The notes: generated by a model not told the origin, from the sequence alone. A DNA stretch of 64,000 nt from Anaerolineae bacterium (GCA_030432295.1 JAUIHI010000004.1:121706-185705), one strand, 5' to 3'; shown: positions 46,401 to 57,294, counted from the first letter of the stretch. Program-made: numbers and translations.

Positions 46401-49400
46401 CGCGTAGGTGTAGCGATTCTCGATTTTCAGCCCGTCCTCGTCGTGACGGCGCAGGGTCTGCCGGTCAGCGTCGTCGTAGCCAAAGAGCGTGACTACACCC
46501 CGGGCATCTGTCTGCTGCACCAGCCGCCCGGCCAGATCATAGACAAACGTCGTCGTCAGATCGAGACCGCCGCAATCCCGCTGGGTGCGCACCAGACGGT
46601 CCAGCGCGTCGTAGGTGTGACAGGTCGTTGTGCCGCTGGCGTCGGTGGTCTGGGTGATATTGCTATTGGCGTCGTAGGTGTAGGTGGTGGTCAGGTCCAG
46701 ACCACCAGCGTCGATAGTCTCCGCCACCAACCGCCCGAAGCCGTCGTAGACAAAGCGGTCCACCGCGCCGCCGGGATAGGTGGTGGAGGCGAGCAGCCCC
46801 CGTTCGTCGTAGGCGTAACGGGTCACATTGCCCAGGGCGTCTGTGCTGGAAATCTGCTGGTCCGCGTCGTCATAGGCATAGGTGGTGCTGTTGCCCAGCA
46901 CATCGGTTGTGCGGGCCAGGTTGCGGTTGATGTCGTAGAAATAGTCGCTGCCCCGCTCGTCCCCGGCCTGGGTAAAACCGACCCGCTCCCGCTCGATCTG
47001 GCCGTAGAGATTCGTATCGAAAGTGCTGACCACATTCAGGCCCGCGCCGGGTGTGAGGGTGAAGTCGTCCACCACCCGCGACAGCGCGCCCCGGGCATTG
47101 TACTCGCGCTTCGTCACCACACCCAGGGGGTCAGTCTCCAGTATGGGCCGATTCATCGAGTCATAGACGGTCGTGTAGGTGGACCCATGCGGCTCGATGA
47201 CAATCGTCGGATTGCCCGCGGTGTCGAAGCCTTTGAAGACAGTTGTGATATTCAGATCGCCCGTTCCCCCCGCGTCTTCGATAACCTGCGTGAGCAGGCC
47301 GGGCTTCGGGGTCACGCCGGACAGGAAGAGGGGATTGCTGCCACCATCGGCTTCGTCTGCTGTGCCCGCGGAATAGACGTAGCGGGTGACGACCCCGCGG
47401 GGATCCGTCTCGGTGAGCACTTGGCCGTGCGCGTTGTAGGTGTATACAACTGTGGGCGTGGCAGGCGTGCCGTTCTCGTCGGGCACGGTGGGATATTCCA
47501 CCCGGATCAGATTGCCCACATCCCCGGCGTTCTCTTCGTAGTCATAGACATACTTTGTGACGTTCCCCTTCGGGTCCACCTCGCTTTTGACCTGATCGAA
47601 GCGCGGCTCAAAGGTGACGGTCCACGTGCGGGCCGCGCTCGGCTCCCGCTGGGATCGGCTTTTGGCGCACTCCGCGGCGGGGAATTCGGCCACGGATGTG
47701 CGGTTGCCGTTGGCGTCGTACGTATAGGCCACGCAGTCACCGTTGGGCAGAGTCTCTTCGAGCAGATTGTTGTTGGCATCCCATTGGTAGTGGCTGGTGC
47801 GCCCAACCCCATCCGTGCGGTCGTCCCACAGTCCCCATTTGTTGGTGTGGCCGCTGACTGTGCCGTTGCCGTACTCAACGCGGTCCATCAGCGCCGCGGT
47901 TGTGGACGGAGCCGGGGCCGGGTTGCTGGACGTACCCACAGCGCTCTGGTTGAGCAGGGGATAGGCCGTGTCGGAGGGGGTGAAGGTGCGCACTTCCGAC
48001 TGCACTGTCACAGTATTCGCAGCCGGGTCGAAAACCGGGCGAGGCGGCTCCGTCACTGTGCGGATGCGCCCGAAGCTGTCGTAGGTGTAGCTGGTAGTAT
48101 CGCCCATCTGGTCGGTCTGCTGGGTCATCAGCCCCTGCTGGTCGTAGAAGAAGGCCCGCTCGCTGCTGTCCGGGAAGGTCACCCGGCGCAGTTGATTCTT
48201 GCCGTTCACACTGAAGTCGGTGGTACGCCCCGCGGGGTCGGCGATGCCGGTCAGTCTGCCGCCGCTGTAGTCGAATGTCCAGACCCAATCCGGCCCGGCT
48301 TTCCCCGGCGCGGTGATAGCCACTGTGGCTGTCGAGCCGTCGCCGTTATAGACGTATCCGATCCGGGTCCCCACGCGGGTCTCGGTGAAATCGTGGAATC
48401 CAGCCGAGGTGAAGTGGACGACAGTGCCGTCGGGGTAGTGGCGGCTGTACGTTCCGCTGTTCTCGTCGAAGCGCAGTTCGCTGAAATCGTGCGCGGTGCG
48501 GTCCTGAATCGTCCCCGCCTGTTCCGGTGGAACGGGCAGCCAGGGATTGAAAAGTACACCGTCGCTTACCTGATTCCCCGCGCCAGACGGGTTGAGGGAG
48601 GGATGGAGGGGACCGGACTGCGCGCCCCAATAGTTGTTGGTGGCATCGACCTGCTGGGCGGGCGTGGCGTTGAAAAGGCCGTGGGAGCCATTGCCTGCAA
48701 GAACGCTATTGTGCAGGGCCAACGAGCCGCCGTTCTCCACATAAATGCCGTGGGTGATATTCTGGCTGACGCGAATCCCATCCAACTGGGGGGTGTTGCC
48801 GTAGATATTGAGCGCACCCGGCTGCCCTCCCAACCCCTGAATGGTCACATTCGACAGTTGAGAGCCGCTGCCCCGCAGATCAATTTGCCCGGTGCGTGCA
48901 TTGGCCTGGGTCGACGAGGAAAAGACCACCGGCTGCTCTGCCGTGCCGATGGCCTGGAGAGCGCCCTGCACATCCAACGCCACGCCGTTTGGCCCGGCAA
49001 AGGTAACGGGCGTGCCCGCGGGCACAGAGAGGGTATTGCCCGGCTGCACCGTGACAGTCCCCAAAATCTGATAGCCGTCGATGCCCGGCACGTCCCAGGC
49101 CAGGTTGCGGTCGATGACGCCACCGATCCAAGCGATAACATTCGTGGCGTTGTTGGCGAAAGTGTTGTTTTGCAGCACGACCTGCGCGGGCAGAATCGCC
49201 GTGGAGAGGTTGCCCTGAATTGTGCTGTCCCGCAGGGTCACCTGAGAGCTGGCGTCGCTGACGGAAAGGCCGATGCCGCTGTTACTTTGCACAGTCAGGC
49301 TGTCCAGCACGTAATTGCCGCCAGCCAGGCTCACCCCGCCCCCCGCGTTATTGCGGCTGGTCAACCGCTGGAGTGTCAATGTACCCGTGCGCTGGATTTG

Positions 49401-52400
49401 CACCACAGAGAGGCCCTGCCCGATGCCGCCCAACTGGCCACCAGCCGCATTTTGCAGAATGACATCGGCCAGTGTCGGGAAGCTGTCGGTGATAGACAAA
49501 TTCGTGCCACCGCCTCGGATAGTCAGATGCTGAAGCTGGGACGCGTCGCTATCGGTCTGCACCGCGCCGCCCCCAATGCTGACACCCGTCCAAGAGCCGT
49601 CGGCGTTGCCAGAGACGGGGCCAAAGGTGATGGGGCTACCCGCGTTGCCCACAGCCTTCAAGATGCCCAACACATAGAGGCTGTGTCCGGCATTGACCTG
49701 CACCTCCACCCCCGGTTCGATGGTCAGGGTTATGTTGTCGTTGACAACGACTGTGCTGGTGATGACATACGGGCTGCCCGCCTGGGTCCAGGTAGTGTCG
49801 GCGGCGATGAAGCCCTGGACAATTGTGCTGTCGGCAGCGCGCACAGAGTCATAGGCCGCGACATCCGCGGGCAGGCTGCGGGCCGACGGTGCAGGGATGG
49901 ATTCCGCCTGCGCTACGACACCGCCACCGGCCAGGGCTAGCCCCGACGCTTGAGCGAGCGCATTCTGCGCCGGCGCGTAGAACTCCACCGAACGGTCGCC
50001 ATCGGTGATCAGAATGCGCCCGGCCTCGTCCGCGTAGAGACGTTGCTGGCCGCTCAACACCCAGCCCGCGCCGTAGGGGCTGTCCAGTTGGGTATTCAAT
50101 TCCACAGTGCCCTCGACAGCCAGCACCTTTTCGCCGCTGATAAAGACACCTGTGCCGCCATTGACGCAGTCCGGCGGATTGCCGAAGATGCCGTTGAGGG
50201 CGTAGCAGTATTCGCCCTGATAGGGGACGCGGAAACGGGCGGTGTAGGGGTAAAGACCCGGCGGCAACAGTTGGCCCTGGGCATTGCGCCCGTCCCAGAG
50301 ATAGCGGAAACGGCCCACTTCGCCCGGTTGCAGGTCGGCGCTGAAGGTGAAGTCGTCGGTCTTTTCGCCTTCGATGAAAAGTTCAAAACCAATAGAGTCA
50401 CCCAGAGTGACACTGCCCTGAATGTCCAGGGAGAGGCGCATATCCAGGACTTGGCTGGGCACTGTGCGCTCGCTGTTGTAGACCAGTGACGGGGCCACAC
50501 TCTCGCCCAACACCTGCACAGCGGGCAATTCCACGGCCTCGCCCAACGTGCCCTTTTGCAGAGAGACAAAGCAGCCGTTCTCCCCAGCAGGACACTCCTG
50601 AATGTCGTCGTCGTCGGTCTGGTCCGCCACTTCGGTATCGATCTCCGGCACGGAAATGGGATCGTTGCAGTCGTAGTTGGAGAAGTGGGTGACGCTCATT
50701 TCCACCCACTGGCCCGACCCGTCCACAACACCTGTGCCCGCGTGCTCCCAGGCCAGCGTATTGTGATTCCAGAAGCCCAGGGGGATAGGCGTGCCCGGCG
50801 CAAAACCTTTGCTGTTGGCAATGCGCACGGTCACTTCGGTTCCCGGCTGGAAGATATAGTCCGAGTCGCCGCCCAAATTGAAGGCGTAGGTCTCCCAGGT
50901 TCCGGGGGGCAGATCGCCGCTGGGCAGAAATTCCACCTGATCAAAGACGGTGGCCGTCACGTCCAGATTGTCGCCCGGCCCAATCGCCCCGGCAGGCACA
51001 ACCACCTGCATTGTGCCGTCGCTGTTGGTGTGGTCACAGCCGCTGGCGTCACAGGTGGTGACCGCCGAGTCCAGCGGGGTGAGGTAGAGGGCATTGGTAG
51101 CGGTGTGGTGTTCGGCCACTATCTGGACTTCCCGCTGGGCGTAGGTGAAGCCGTCGGCCTCCACCCGCAGCCAGTAGTGGCCGCTCTCCAGCACAGGGAA
51201 GGCGAAGAAGCCATCCGGCCCGGTAACGACCGTCCCGGTGATCGGCACGGCCAGAGCCGCGGCGGTAGAGAGAGGCGACAGGGGCACAAATTCGGCCCGG
51301 CTGCGCTGCCAGCGGCTTTCGATGGCCCGCGCCCGGCTATCCCGAATCTGCTGCACAGCCGTGGGATTGATCTTCTCCAGTGTCACCTGTGCGCCGGGCA
51401 GACCGGCACAGGTGGTCAGGTCCACATCACAGGTGGTGGAATTGTAGACAGAGCCGCTGACCCACCCCCCATCCGCGGTTTGCTCCGGGGGTGTAATACT
51501 GTCGGGATCGGTGGGGACGTAGAAGGCAGAGGTGGCGCTGCTGCTGTTGCCCGCGGCATCGGCCAGGGAGACGGTCAGCGTATAGCTGTGTCCCCCGGTC
51601 AGCGGCGTGGAGAGCGTGCCACTGGCTCCACTGCCGGTCACCGTCAGGTCACCCACAACGGAGACATCTGGGATGCCCTGGCTGCTGATCCGCGCGGTCA
51701 GGCTGGCCGTCGCCACACTGCTGTCAAAATCGCCATATTGAATGGAGATGAATGGCTGGCGGGTGGTGACGCTCTGGCGGGTCGCGGGCGCGGCAATCGT
51801 CAGGAGCGGTCCCTGGCGGTCCACACGCACGACCCGACTGGCCGCGGCGGTCGCGCCATCAGTGTCTATGGCCGCTGCGCTGATCGTCTGGTTGCCCCCG
51901 GCCAGGGAAATCGTCGCGCTGAAGTCGTTTCCCGCGAGGGAGGCGGCCACACCGTTGACGCTCACACTCTGCACGCCTTTGTCGTCACTCACCCGGCCTG
52001 CCACCAGCACAGAACTGCCCACCACCGCGTCCGCCACAGGACTGTCAATGGCGATAGTCGGCGGTTGGTTGGGCTGGGGCTGGGCTTCCACCACAATTTG
52101 GCCCGCCAGTGTCGGATTTGCGGGGTCGTAATAGGCGAAAGTGCCCACTTCGTTGAAGGTGTGGCGGAAGCTCTCGCCGGGAGCCAGGGAGCCACTCTCC
52201 CAGTTGGGGTGATCGCTGACCGGGGCAGCCGATTGGGCGGGGAGCCGGGGAGCCGGGGGTTGAGGATTGGCTGGGGATTGAAGGGCCGGTGATGCACTCA
52301 CTCTCCCAGCGCTGCCGCCGCTGTGTACGGCGGGCAGAAAGAGAGAGGCGGACTGGGCGGAGGTCACATCGGCCAATTGTACCATCGGCAGAAAGAGAAA

Positions 52401-52802
52401 TTGGGTCTCATTTTCAAGAGTCGGTGGCGAGCCTTCCCGCACCTGATGGGCCACTGTGTCGTCGTTGCGCCAGGTAATCTCTGTACCCGGCGTCACAATC
52501 AGGATGCCTGGGACAAAACCCGCAGCCTGAATGGAAATTGTGTCCGCCTGGACTGCGACAGGAGCTTGGGGTTGCGTCGATTCCTGGGCGCGAGGCGAAA
52601 CGGAATTTGCTTCTGCCGTCCTGGACTGCGCTGACGACACCGCCGTTGCCGGGCGGGCATAGGCTTGTGGCGCGGGCAGCAAACTGAGCAGAAGCGCAGC
52701 TATCAGAAGCGCATGCACAGACGAAACCCAAAACGTGGATTTACCGAGAAGGGGCAGCAGGCGCAGACGATTAACAGTAAAGCGGGCAGATGGCTGGCTC
52801 AT
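43449..52802 (-). CDS. Giant secreted RHS/YD-repeat protein
   Basis: A 3117-residue protein. A long signal segment (residues about 25-49) precedes a cupredoxin-like domain split by about 85 residues (about 90-125 and 203-239). Ig-like segments follow, then a carboxypeptidase-regulatory-like unit near 560. A parallel beta-helix region spans about 1040-1420, and YD repeats of the form YxYDxxGR/LT run from about 1500 to 2850. The RHS core motif RRYSPSLGRFVQADPLG is near 2860. The C-terminal 210 residues are cysteine-rich and match no toxin I know. AAGGA precedes the ATG. No immunity gene follows, so a surface or structural role is at least as likely as a polymorphic toxin. Confidence 0.9.
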   Translation of the reverse strand: MSQPSARFTVNRLRLLPLLGKSTFWVSSVHALLIAALLLSLLPAPQAYARPATAVSSAQSRTAEANSVSPRAQESTQPQAPVAVQADTISIQAAGFVPGILIVTPGTEITWRNDDTVAHQVREGSPPTLENETQFLFLPMVQLADVTSAQSASLFLPAVHSGGSAGRVSASPALQSPANPQPPAPRLPAQSAAPVSDHPNWESGSLAPGESFRHTFNEVGTFAYYDPANPTLAGQIVVEAQPQPNQPPTIAIDSPVADAVVGSSVLVAGRVSDDKGVQSVSVNGVAASLAGNDFSATISLAGGNQTISAAAIDTDGATAAASRVVRVDRQGPLLTIAAPATRQSVTTRQPFISIQYGDFDSSVATASLTARISSQGIPDVSVVGDLTVTGSGASGTLSTPLTGGHSYTLTVSLADAAGNSSSATSAFYVPTDPDSITPPEQTADGGWVSGSVYNSTTCDVDLTTCAGLPGAQVTLEKINPTAVQQIRDSRARAIESRWQRSRAEFVPLSPLSTAAALAVPITGTVVTGPDGFFAFPVLESGHYWLRVEADGFTYAQREVQIVAEHHTATNALYLTPLDSAVTTCDASGCDHTNSDGTMQVVVPAGAIGPGDNLDVTATVFDQVEFLPSGDLPPGTWETYAFNLGGDSDYIFQPGTEVTVRIANSKGFAPGTPIPLGFWNHNTLAWEHAGTGVVDGSGQWVEMSVTHFSNYDCNDPISVPEIDTEVADQTDDDDIQECPAGENGCFVSLQKGTLGEAVELPAVQVLGESVAPSLVYNSERTVPSQVLDMRLSLDIQGSVTLGDSIGFELFIEGEKTDDFTFSADLQPGEVGRFRYLWDGRNAQGQLLPPGLYPYTARFRVPYQGEYCYALNGIFGNPPDCVNGGTGVFISGEKVLAVEGTVELNTQLDSPYGAGWVLSGQQRLYADEAGRILITDGDRSVEFYAPAQNALAQASGLALAGGGVVAQAESIPAPSARSLPADVAAYDSVRAADSTIVQGFIAADTTWTQAGSPYVITSTVVVNDNITLTIEPGVEVQVNAGHSLYVLGILKAVGNAGSPITFGPVSGNADGSWTGVSIGGGAVQTDSDASQLQHLTIRGGGTNLSITDSFPTLADVILQNAAGGQLGGIGQGLSVVQIQRTGTLTLQRLTSRNNAGGGVSLAGGNYVLDSLTVQSNSGIGLSVSDASSQVTLRDSTIQGNLSTAILPAQVVLQNNTFANNATNVIAWIGGVIDRNLAWDVPGIDGYQILGTVTVQPGNTLSVPAGTPVTFAGPNGVALDVQGALQAIGTAEQPVVFSSSTQANARTGQIDLRGSGSQLSNVTIQGLGGQPGALNIYGNTPQLDGIRVSQNITHGIYVENGGSLALHNSVLAGNGSHGLFNATPAQQVDATNNYWGAQSGPLHPSLNPSGAGNQVSDGVLFNPWLPVPPEQAGTIQDRTAHDFSELRFDENSGTYSRHYPDGTVVHFTSAGFHDFTETRVGTRIGYVYNGDGSTATVAITAPGKAGPDWVWTFDYSGGRLTGIADPAGRTTDFSVNGKNQLRRVTFPDSSERAFFYDQQGLMTQQTDQMGDTTSYTYDSFGRIRTVTEPPRPVFDPAANTVTVQSEVRTFTPSDTAYPLLNQSAVGTSSNPAPAPSTTAALMDRVEYGNGTVSGHTNKWGLWDDRTDGVGRTSHYQWDANNNLLEETLPNGDCVAYTYDANGNRTSVAEFPAAECAKSRSQREPSAARTWTVTFEPRFDQVKSEVDPKGNVTKYVYDYEENAGDVGNLIRVEYPTVPDENGTPATPTVVYTYNAHGQVLTETDPRGVVTRYVYSAGTADEADGGSNPLFLSGVTPKPGLLTQVIEDAGGTGDLNITTVFKGFDTAGNPTIVIEPHGSTYTTVYDSMNRPILETDPLGVVTKREYNARGALSRVVDDFTLTPGAGLNVVSTFDTNLYGQIERERVGFTQAGDERGSDYFYDINRNLARTTDVLGNSTTYAYDDADQQISSTDALGNVTRYAYDERGLLASTTYPGGAVDRFVYDGFGRLVAETIDAGGLDLTTTYTYDANSNITQTTDASGTTTCHTYDALDRLVRTQRDCGGLDLTTTFVYDLAGRLVQQTDARGVVTLFGYDDADRQTLRRHDEDGLKIENRYTYAANGDMLSITDGRGTQTVFTYDPLSRLRTQTVDPGGLALVDEQRYDALGRLVAAVDANGETTTYAVNAFGETTSETDPLGNVTGYTYDAAGNLLTTTDPTGMTLRHRYDALYRPVALVNALGEQAQYAYDGRGNLVREIDPNGNATVYAYDGAQRRIRQTDALSNTTAFAYDGMGRMIGETAPLSTTHTFAYDPLGRLIEEANPLGERMLHTYDAADNRVRTVAAIPAGGNQADGQLTQFEYDGVSRLVREIDPLGNATAYEYDANGNRTATVDPLGRRTAFVYDAANRLLTVTDPLNQSTTYAYDAKGQIVSTTYANGDLLTYTYDAAGREAAVNYPDSTAIARSFDAAGRLTHVIAPVTDMRLGYDAVGRLATVDDRRMQKTIRYAYDGTGNRTQLIGPDGLTTRYTYDALDRLTQVVQGGQRIGLTYDANSRLIGQQMGDGVQMQIAYDSAGRTVEMGYQGADGTVLDQLAYTYDAAGNRTRIDYANGDVLAYAYDDANRLTGEQRTGGLSYNQTFAYDAAGNRTQLVRDGTATTYQYNAGNQLTQSSGGQNQTYTYDARSRLVGMSGDVNRTYTYNFRDEMTGTTGPDGSAAYAYDALRRRVGETVGGVTTNFLHDGVGVGTTVLAEYAPVGVLKTGYTLAPFTDGRLARAGSDGSGYYLSDGTGSTRYLADNSGGLVNRYEYDAFGQSTARQENLANPYQFAGRRWDAAADLYDNRARRYSPSLGRFVQADPLGQVEGPNLYRYAQNNPVTRVDPLGWSSTDCISVQKESDDLLGLEKYTTRISSLLKGLPSAPSVKAKGTLKAQAKVCRKCCEGPAGGDCPDCPRKDYVGSASVSASAGIAITWPLASIGFQIRSYSFKFGVEAYGKLGVTIAGGGELNYCSGQNSIKLCGTGSVAGGVKAGLLEWPFKQVKLKAYVYGELKGSCSVCIGYSLTRGVSLYSAKCQACAEIGYKLEVSFLADWVSYSREDIFAKGCIGG

Positions 52803-53417
52803 AGCTTTTTCCTTGTGGAATTGGCACGGCGGCCGGGTGGGGCGCAGTCAGGCAGATTCAATCGGGTGGTCGAGCAGACGAAGCCGCGGGCCGTTGAGAC
52901 GCTGTCGAATGGTGATGGGATTGCGGAATTTATAGCCAGGCTATTTTTTAAGCCAGGCTACTTTGAGAAACCGAATTTCTGGAAGACGAGTGTCGCCAGT
53001 GACGGCACGACGGAAACCGGTTTCTCTGTCCGGCCTTGCCAAAGAATGGCAAGTGCAGTCAGCAGGTTTACAGGGACATCAATATGGAAAGAGTCAGTAA
53101 GGCGTTGCCTATTATAACTGGTCTTCCCCATCGGTTCAAACCGCTGTTTCGCGTTGAGTGTAATAAAAGTTCGGGCAAGGTTGGGTTTGCGACGACCGCT
53201 CCGGGCTAAAGGCCAATGGGCCGAAGCCCACAGCTACAGGGCAACGCCGGATAAATCCGGCTTCGAGGCAGTCTGTCCGTTCCTGCGCTAGCCCCTTTCA
53301 GGGGGCGTGGCCCGGTAGCCGGGCTACTTCAGAGTAGCCGGTGTCTTTAGCGCCGGACGACACGAACGATTCCTCTTCGCCCCAAATCTGAATAACACCC
53401 GGCTATTCACCGCTCAA
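52803..53417. other. Gene-free interval with several small hairpins
   Basis: No coding region is supported here. It holds ATAGCC-A-GGCTAT (52932-52944), GAGAAACCG/CGGTTTCTC (52965-52973 with 53018-53026), GCCGGATAAATCCGGC (53246-53261) and a CCGGGCTACT stem near 53319-53341. The RHS promoter should lie near 52820-53000 on the minus strand, but I cannot place it. Confidence 0.5.
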
Positions 53418-53447
53418 TTGACAGGGGAACAAAACGCGCAGTATCAT
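53418..53447 (+). promoter_or_regulatory. Promoter of the luciferase-like oxidoreductase
   Basis: TTGACA (53418-53423), an 18-base spacer and TATCAT (53442-53447). Transcription would start near 53454, upstream of the conserved N-terminus that the usual ATG call omits. Confidence 0.6.
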
Positions 53448-53485
53448 TCACCCCATCGACTCTCAACCCAACAGGACAAATCACC

Positions 53486-54565
<1,080 letters not shown>

Positions 54566-56239
54566 CTACGCGCAACAGTGATCGGCTGTGCGGCAGAAAC
54601 AGGACGCGTTGACAGTCACATCGGCGAGAGCTTGGGCCGCTTCCAGTTGCTGCCGAATCACCGCGGCTTCCTCAGAACGACCCAATTTTTCGCAGCATTC
54701 AGCATAGCCGTGCAGGCTCCAGATATTGCCCGGATGCTGGGATGGGCGGACCAGCGAATCGTCCAGCCCCAGGTCAGCGCGATAGATCTGCGCGGCTTCG
54801 TCCACGTGGCCCTGTTCCAGCAGGAGCGCGCCCAGCGCGTGGCGGGGCGGCTGCATCCAGGCCCAGGGTTCTGTGTAGTGCAGGCTGTCATAGAGTTGGA
54901 CAGAGCGGCGCAGATGGGCAAAGGCGTCGGCGTAGTTTTGGCGGCGATATTCGAGTTCCCCGGCCAGCATCGCCTCGGCCACAGTCAGTATTTCCCGGCA
55001 CTCATTGTTGAAGATAATGCGTTCTTCGGGCAGGTTCGCCACCGCCTGCTGAAAGCGCTGCTGCTCTTGCGCGGCATTCTCAATATCGCCCAGCACCGCA
55101 TAAGCGATGCCTTTGGCATAGTGCCAGAGGGTTGTGGTGACGCAGAAAATGTCCGGGTCGTCAGGGAGCGGCTCGTCGAGAATCTCCTGCCACTTGCCAA
55201 AACGGACGAAGACGTGGGCCTTCATCCCGTAATAGGCCTCCAGGGTGTTGACAATCCACGGGTGTACGTGGCCGAGCGCTTCCGGGCTTATAGCGGCCTC
55301 AATTTGCTCGGCCGCAGCCAGGGCTGGCCCGTATTGGCCCAGGAAGATCGCGCCGTAGATTTGAAAATGGATGTTGTGCAGCCGGTATACGGTATAGACG
55401 CCCAGGCTGCTGTCCACCGCCACATATTTGTCGTCGGCGACGACTGCCTGCACATTCGACTCCACCACCTTTTCGTATTGGCCGCACAGAATGTAGATGT
55501 GGGACGGCATGTGGATCAGATGTCCGGCGTCGGGGACCAGATTGCGCAGGGTGTCGGAGGCGTCCAGTGCCACTTCCGGTTCGGGCGACATCTCCATCAA
55601 ATGGATGTAGAAATGGAGCAGGCCGGGATGGGGTTCGTCGCCTCTTTCTTCGATGCGCTGGAAGGAGGTTTCGATAATCGTCCTGGCCTCGGCGGTGTCC
55701 GCGCCTTCCGCGGGGAGACGCTTTTGCAAATCCCACAGGAGCCAGGGCGTCCGACACATCATCGCCTCCGCGGTCCAGGCGCAGACGTCGTAGTCGTGGG
55801 GGAAACGGGCATAGACCTCGCGCATGGCGTCGGTATAGGCGTCCTCCCACTCGGCGAAGCAATCGTCGTTGTCGGCCTGGGCCGCGGGGAAGCGAACAGT
55901 GAGGGCGTGGCAGAGGGCCTGTTCGACAGGCGTGGCCTGGGCCGCCAGATGTTTGGCGAGCCGGGCGTTTTCGTGGGTAGTCACCAGCGCCTCGATGCGC
56001 CCGCTTTCGGGCATTTCCAGCCAGGTGATGTTGTAGTAGGGGCCAGTGGCATAGGCGATCCCCCAATAGCCCATCGCACAGTCCGGGTCCAGGGCCACTA
56101 CTTTTTGGAAGCAACGCAAGGCTTCGGTGTGGTGAAAGGCGTAGCACCAGTTCAGCCCCCGGTCAAACCAGAGTTGGGATTCGGCGGAGTTGGTTGTAAT
56201 GGGGCGGCTGTACGTGCCCAAGTCGAAGTAGTTGTCCAT
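54566..56239 (-). CDS. Tetratricopeptide-repeat protein
   Basis: A 557-residue protein of repeated helix pairs resembling TPRs, for example FHHTEALRCFQKVVALDPDC near residues 35-54 and GALLLEQGHVDEAAQIY near the C-terminus. No signal peptide. The family of such lone TPR proteins is of unknown function. I start it at ATG 56239; the open frame continues upstream into the FNT gene out of frame. It follows the FNT gene by 14 bases and is probably cotranscribed. The C-terminus has several cysteines (CFCRTADHCC). Confidence 0.78.
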   Translation of the reverse strand: MDNYFDLGTYSRPITTNSAESQLWFDRGLNWCYAFHHTEALRCFQKVVALDPDCAMGYWGIAYATGPYYNITWLEMPESGRIEALVTTHENARLAKHLAAQATPVEQALCHALTVRFPAAQADNDDCFAEWEDAYTDAMREVYARFPHDYDVCAWTAEAMMCRTPWLLWDLQKRLPAEGADTAEARTIIETSFQRIEERGDEPHPGLLHFYIHLMEMSPEPEVALDASDTLRNLVPDAGHLIHMPSHIYILCGQYEKVVESNVQAVVADDKYVAVDSSLGVYTVYRLHNIHFQIYGAIFLGQYGPALAAAEQIEAAISPEALGHVHPWIVNTLEAYYGMKAHVFVRFGKWQEILDEPLPDDPDIFCVTTTLWHYAKGIAYAVLGDIENAAQEQQRFQQAVANLPEERIIFNNECREILTVAEAMLAGELEYRRQNYADAFAHLRRSVQLYDSLHYTEPWAWMQPPRHALGALLLEQGHVDEAAQIYRADLGLDDSLVRPSQHPGNIWSLHGYAECCEKLGRSEEAAVIRQQLEAAQALADVTVNASCFCRTADHCCA

Positions 56240-56253
56240 GGCGCGTCCAGTCT

Positions 56254-57057
56254 TCACTTTTTCCGTTCCCCCCTCAAATAAGCCACCCAATAGACACCGG
56301 CCACCAGCAGCGTCCCCCCAACGATATTGCCCGCGGTGACCGCAATCAGATTGGCAACAACGCCGGAGAGGGGGATGGCACTCTGCTGGTCCAACAGCAG
56401 CCCATAGGGGAGGAAGAACCAATTGGCGATGGAGTGTTCCAGGCCCAGGACGACAAAGGCGGTGATGGGAAAAAGGATGGCCCAGATTTTGTCCATGACA
56501 CTGCGCCCGCCCATCGCCAGCCAGATCGCCAGACAGACCAGCGCATTGCATAGCACGCCGCGAGCAAAGGCTTCGCCCATGGAGAGCGCGCTCTTGGATG
56601 TCGCGATCTGGAGAGCCGTCTCGCCTACCCCGCCGCCCGCCATACTGGCAATGTTGGCCCAGGCCACAAAACCGACCGTAGCCAGACAGCCGATTACATT
56701 GCCAGCGTAGACGATAGCCCAGTTGCGTGCCACCGCCCGGCTGCTGATCAGTCTGCTAGCCCAGGCCATGGCCAGCAGATTGTTCCCCGTAAAGAGTTCG
56801 GCCCCGGCCACCACCACCAGAATGAGGCCGAGGCAGAAACTCAGCCCACCCAGCAGACGGGTGATCCCGAAGCCCAGAGTGGAGTCGGTCATCACAACTG
56901 TGTAGAAGATCGCACCGATGGAAACGAACGCGCCCGCCAGGACAGCCAGCACCAGAAGTGTCAGGGTGCTGGTGCTGGCTTTGGCAACGCCCAGGCTCTC
57001 AACCTTTCGGGCGATCTCCGCGGGCGGGTAGGCATCGGCCAGGAAGTGTTGTTCCAT
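56254..57057 (-). CDS. Formate/nitrite transporter family channel (FNT)
   Basis: A 267-residue pentameric-channel family member with six membrane helices. The signature GAELFTGNN (85-93) and LEHSIANWFFLP (near 204-215, holding the central histidine) are clear. FNT proteins conduct formate, nitrite, hydrosulfide or short organic acids; I cannot choose among them. It is followed by the TPR gene. The upstream 237-base gap has no clear promoter but carries half of a 42-base repeat. Confidence 0.9.
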   Translation of the reverse strand: MEQHFLADAYPPAEIARKVESLGVAKASTSTLTLLVLAVLAGAFVSIGAIFYTVVMTDSTLGFGITRLLGGLSFCLGLILVVVAGAELFTGNNLLAMAWASRLISSRAVARNWAIVYAGNVIGCLATVGFVAWANIASMAGGGVGETALQIATSKSALSMGEAFARGVLCNALVCLAIWLAMGGRSVMDKIWAILFPITAFVVLGLEHSIANWFFLPYGLLLDQQSAIPLSGVVANLIAVTAGNIVGGTLLVAGVYWVAYLRGERKK

Positions 57058-57180
57058 ATATCATCACACATCTTCGGCAGTTAAGAAGCGAATCGCAAAC
57101 CGAGGGCCGGACTACACGAAACTTCCATCTGGAGCGGCAGACGGAGTGTTTGATAGACCACACAATAGCGCTCGGTCAGA

Positions 57181-57222
57181 CGCAATCTGCGTTCCTGTTT
57201 TCTTCGTTATCGGTGTCAGCCG
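57181..57222 (-). repeat. 42-base dispersed repeat, inverted copy
   Basis: The reverse complement of this stretch matches 59418-59459 at 40 of 42 positions. It lies in the gap upstream of the FNT gene. It contains ACACCGATAACGA and AGGAACGCAGATT words. Confidence 0.8.
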
Positions 57223-57294
57223 ATAGGTTTGTTGAAGATCCAGGTGTGGACACACGGGCATTTGAGGCCAGTTCTCCGCATCAGTCGAATTCAG

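Noticed and set aside
44240..48200. Regularly repeated GTCGTAGG-like units suggesting a CRISPR or tandem DNA repeat
   Set aside because: The units are codons of YD repeats (Tyr-Asp) in a coding frame with varying spacing; no conserved 25-40 base repeat with unique spacers exists.
44547..49940. A 1797-codon open frame on the plus strand
   Set aside because: It is antisense to the YD-repeat region of the RHS gene; the regular codon pattern of the repeats keeps the opposite frame open. The translation (GVVGVG-type repeats) has no family resemblance.
52665..53117. A 150-codon plus-strand frame upstream of the luciferase-like gene
   Set aside because: Its first half is antisense to the RHS N-terminus and the rest has no recognisable feature or ribosome site.
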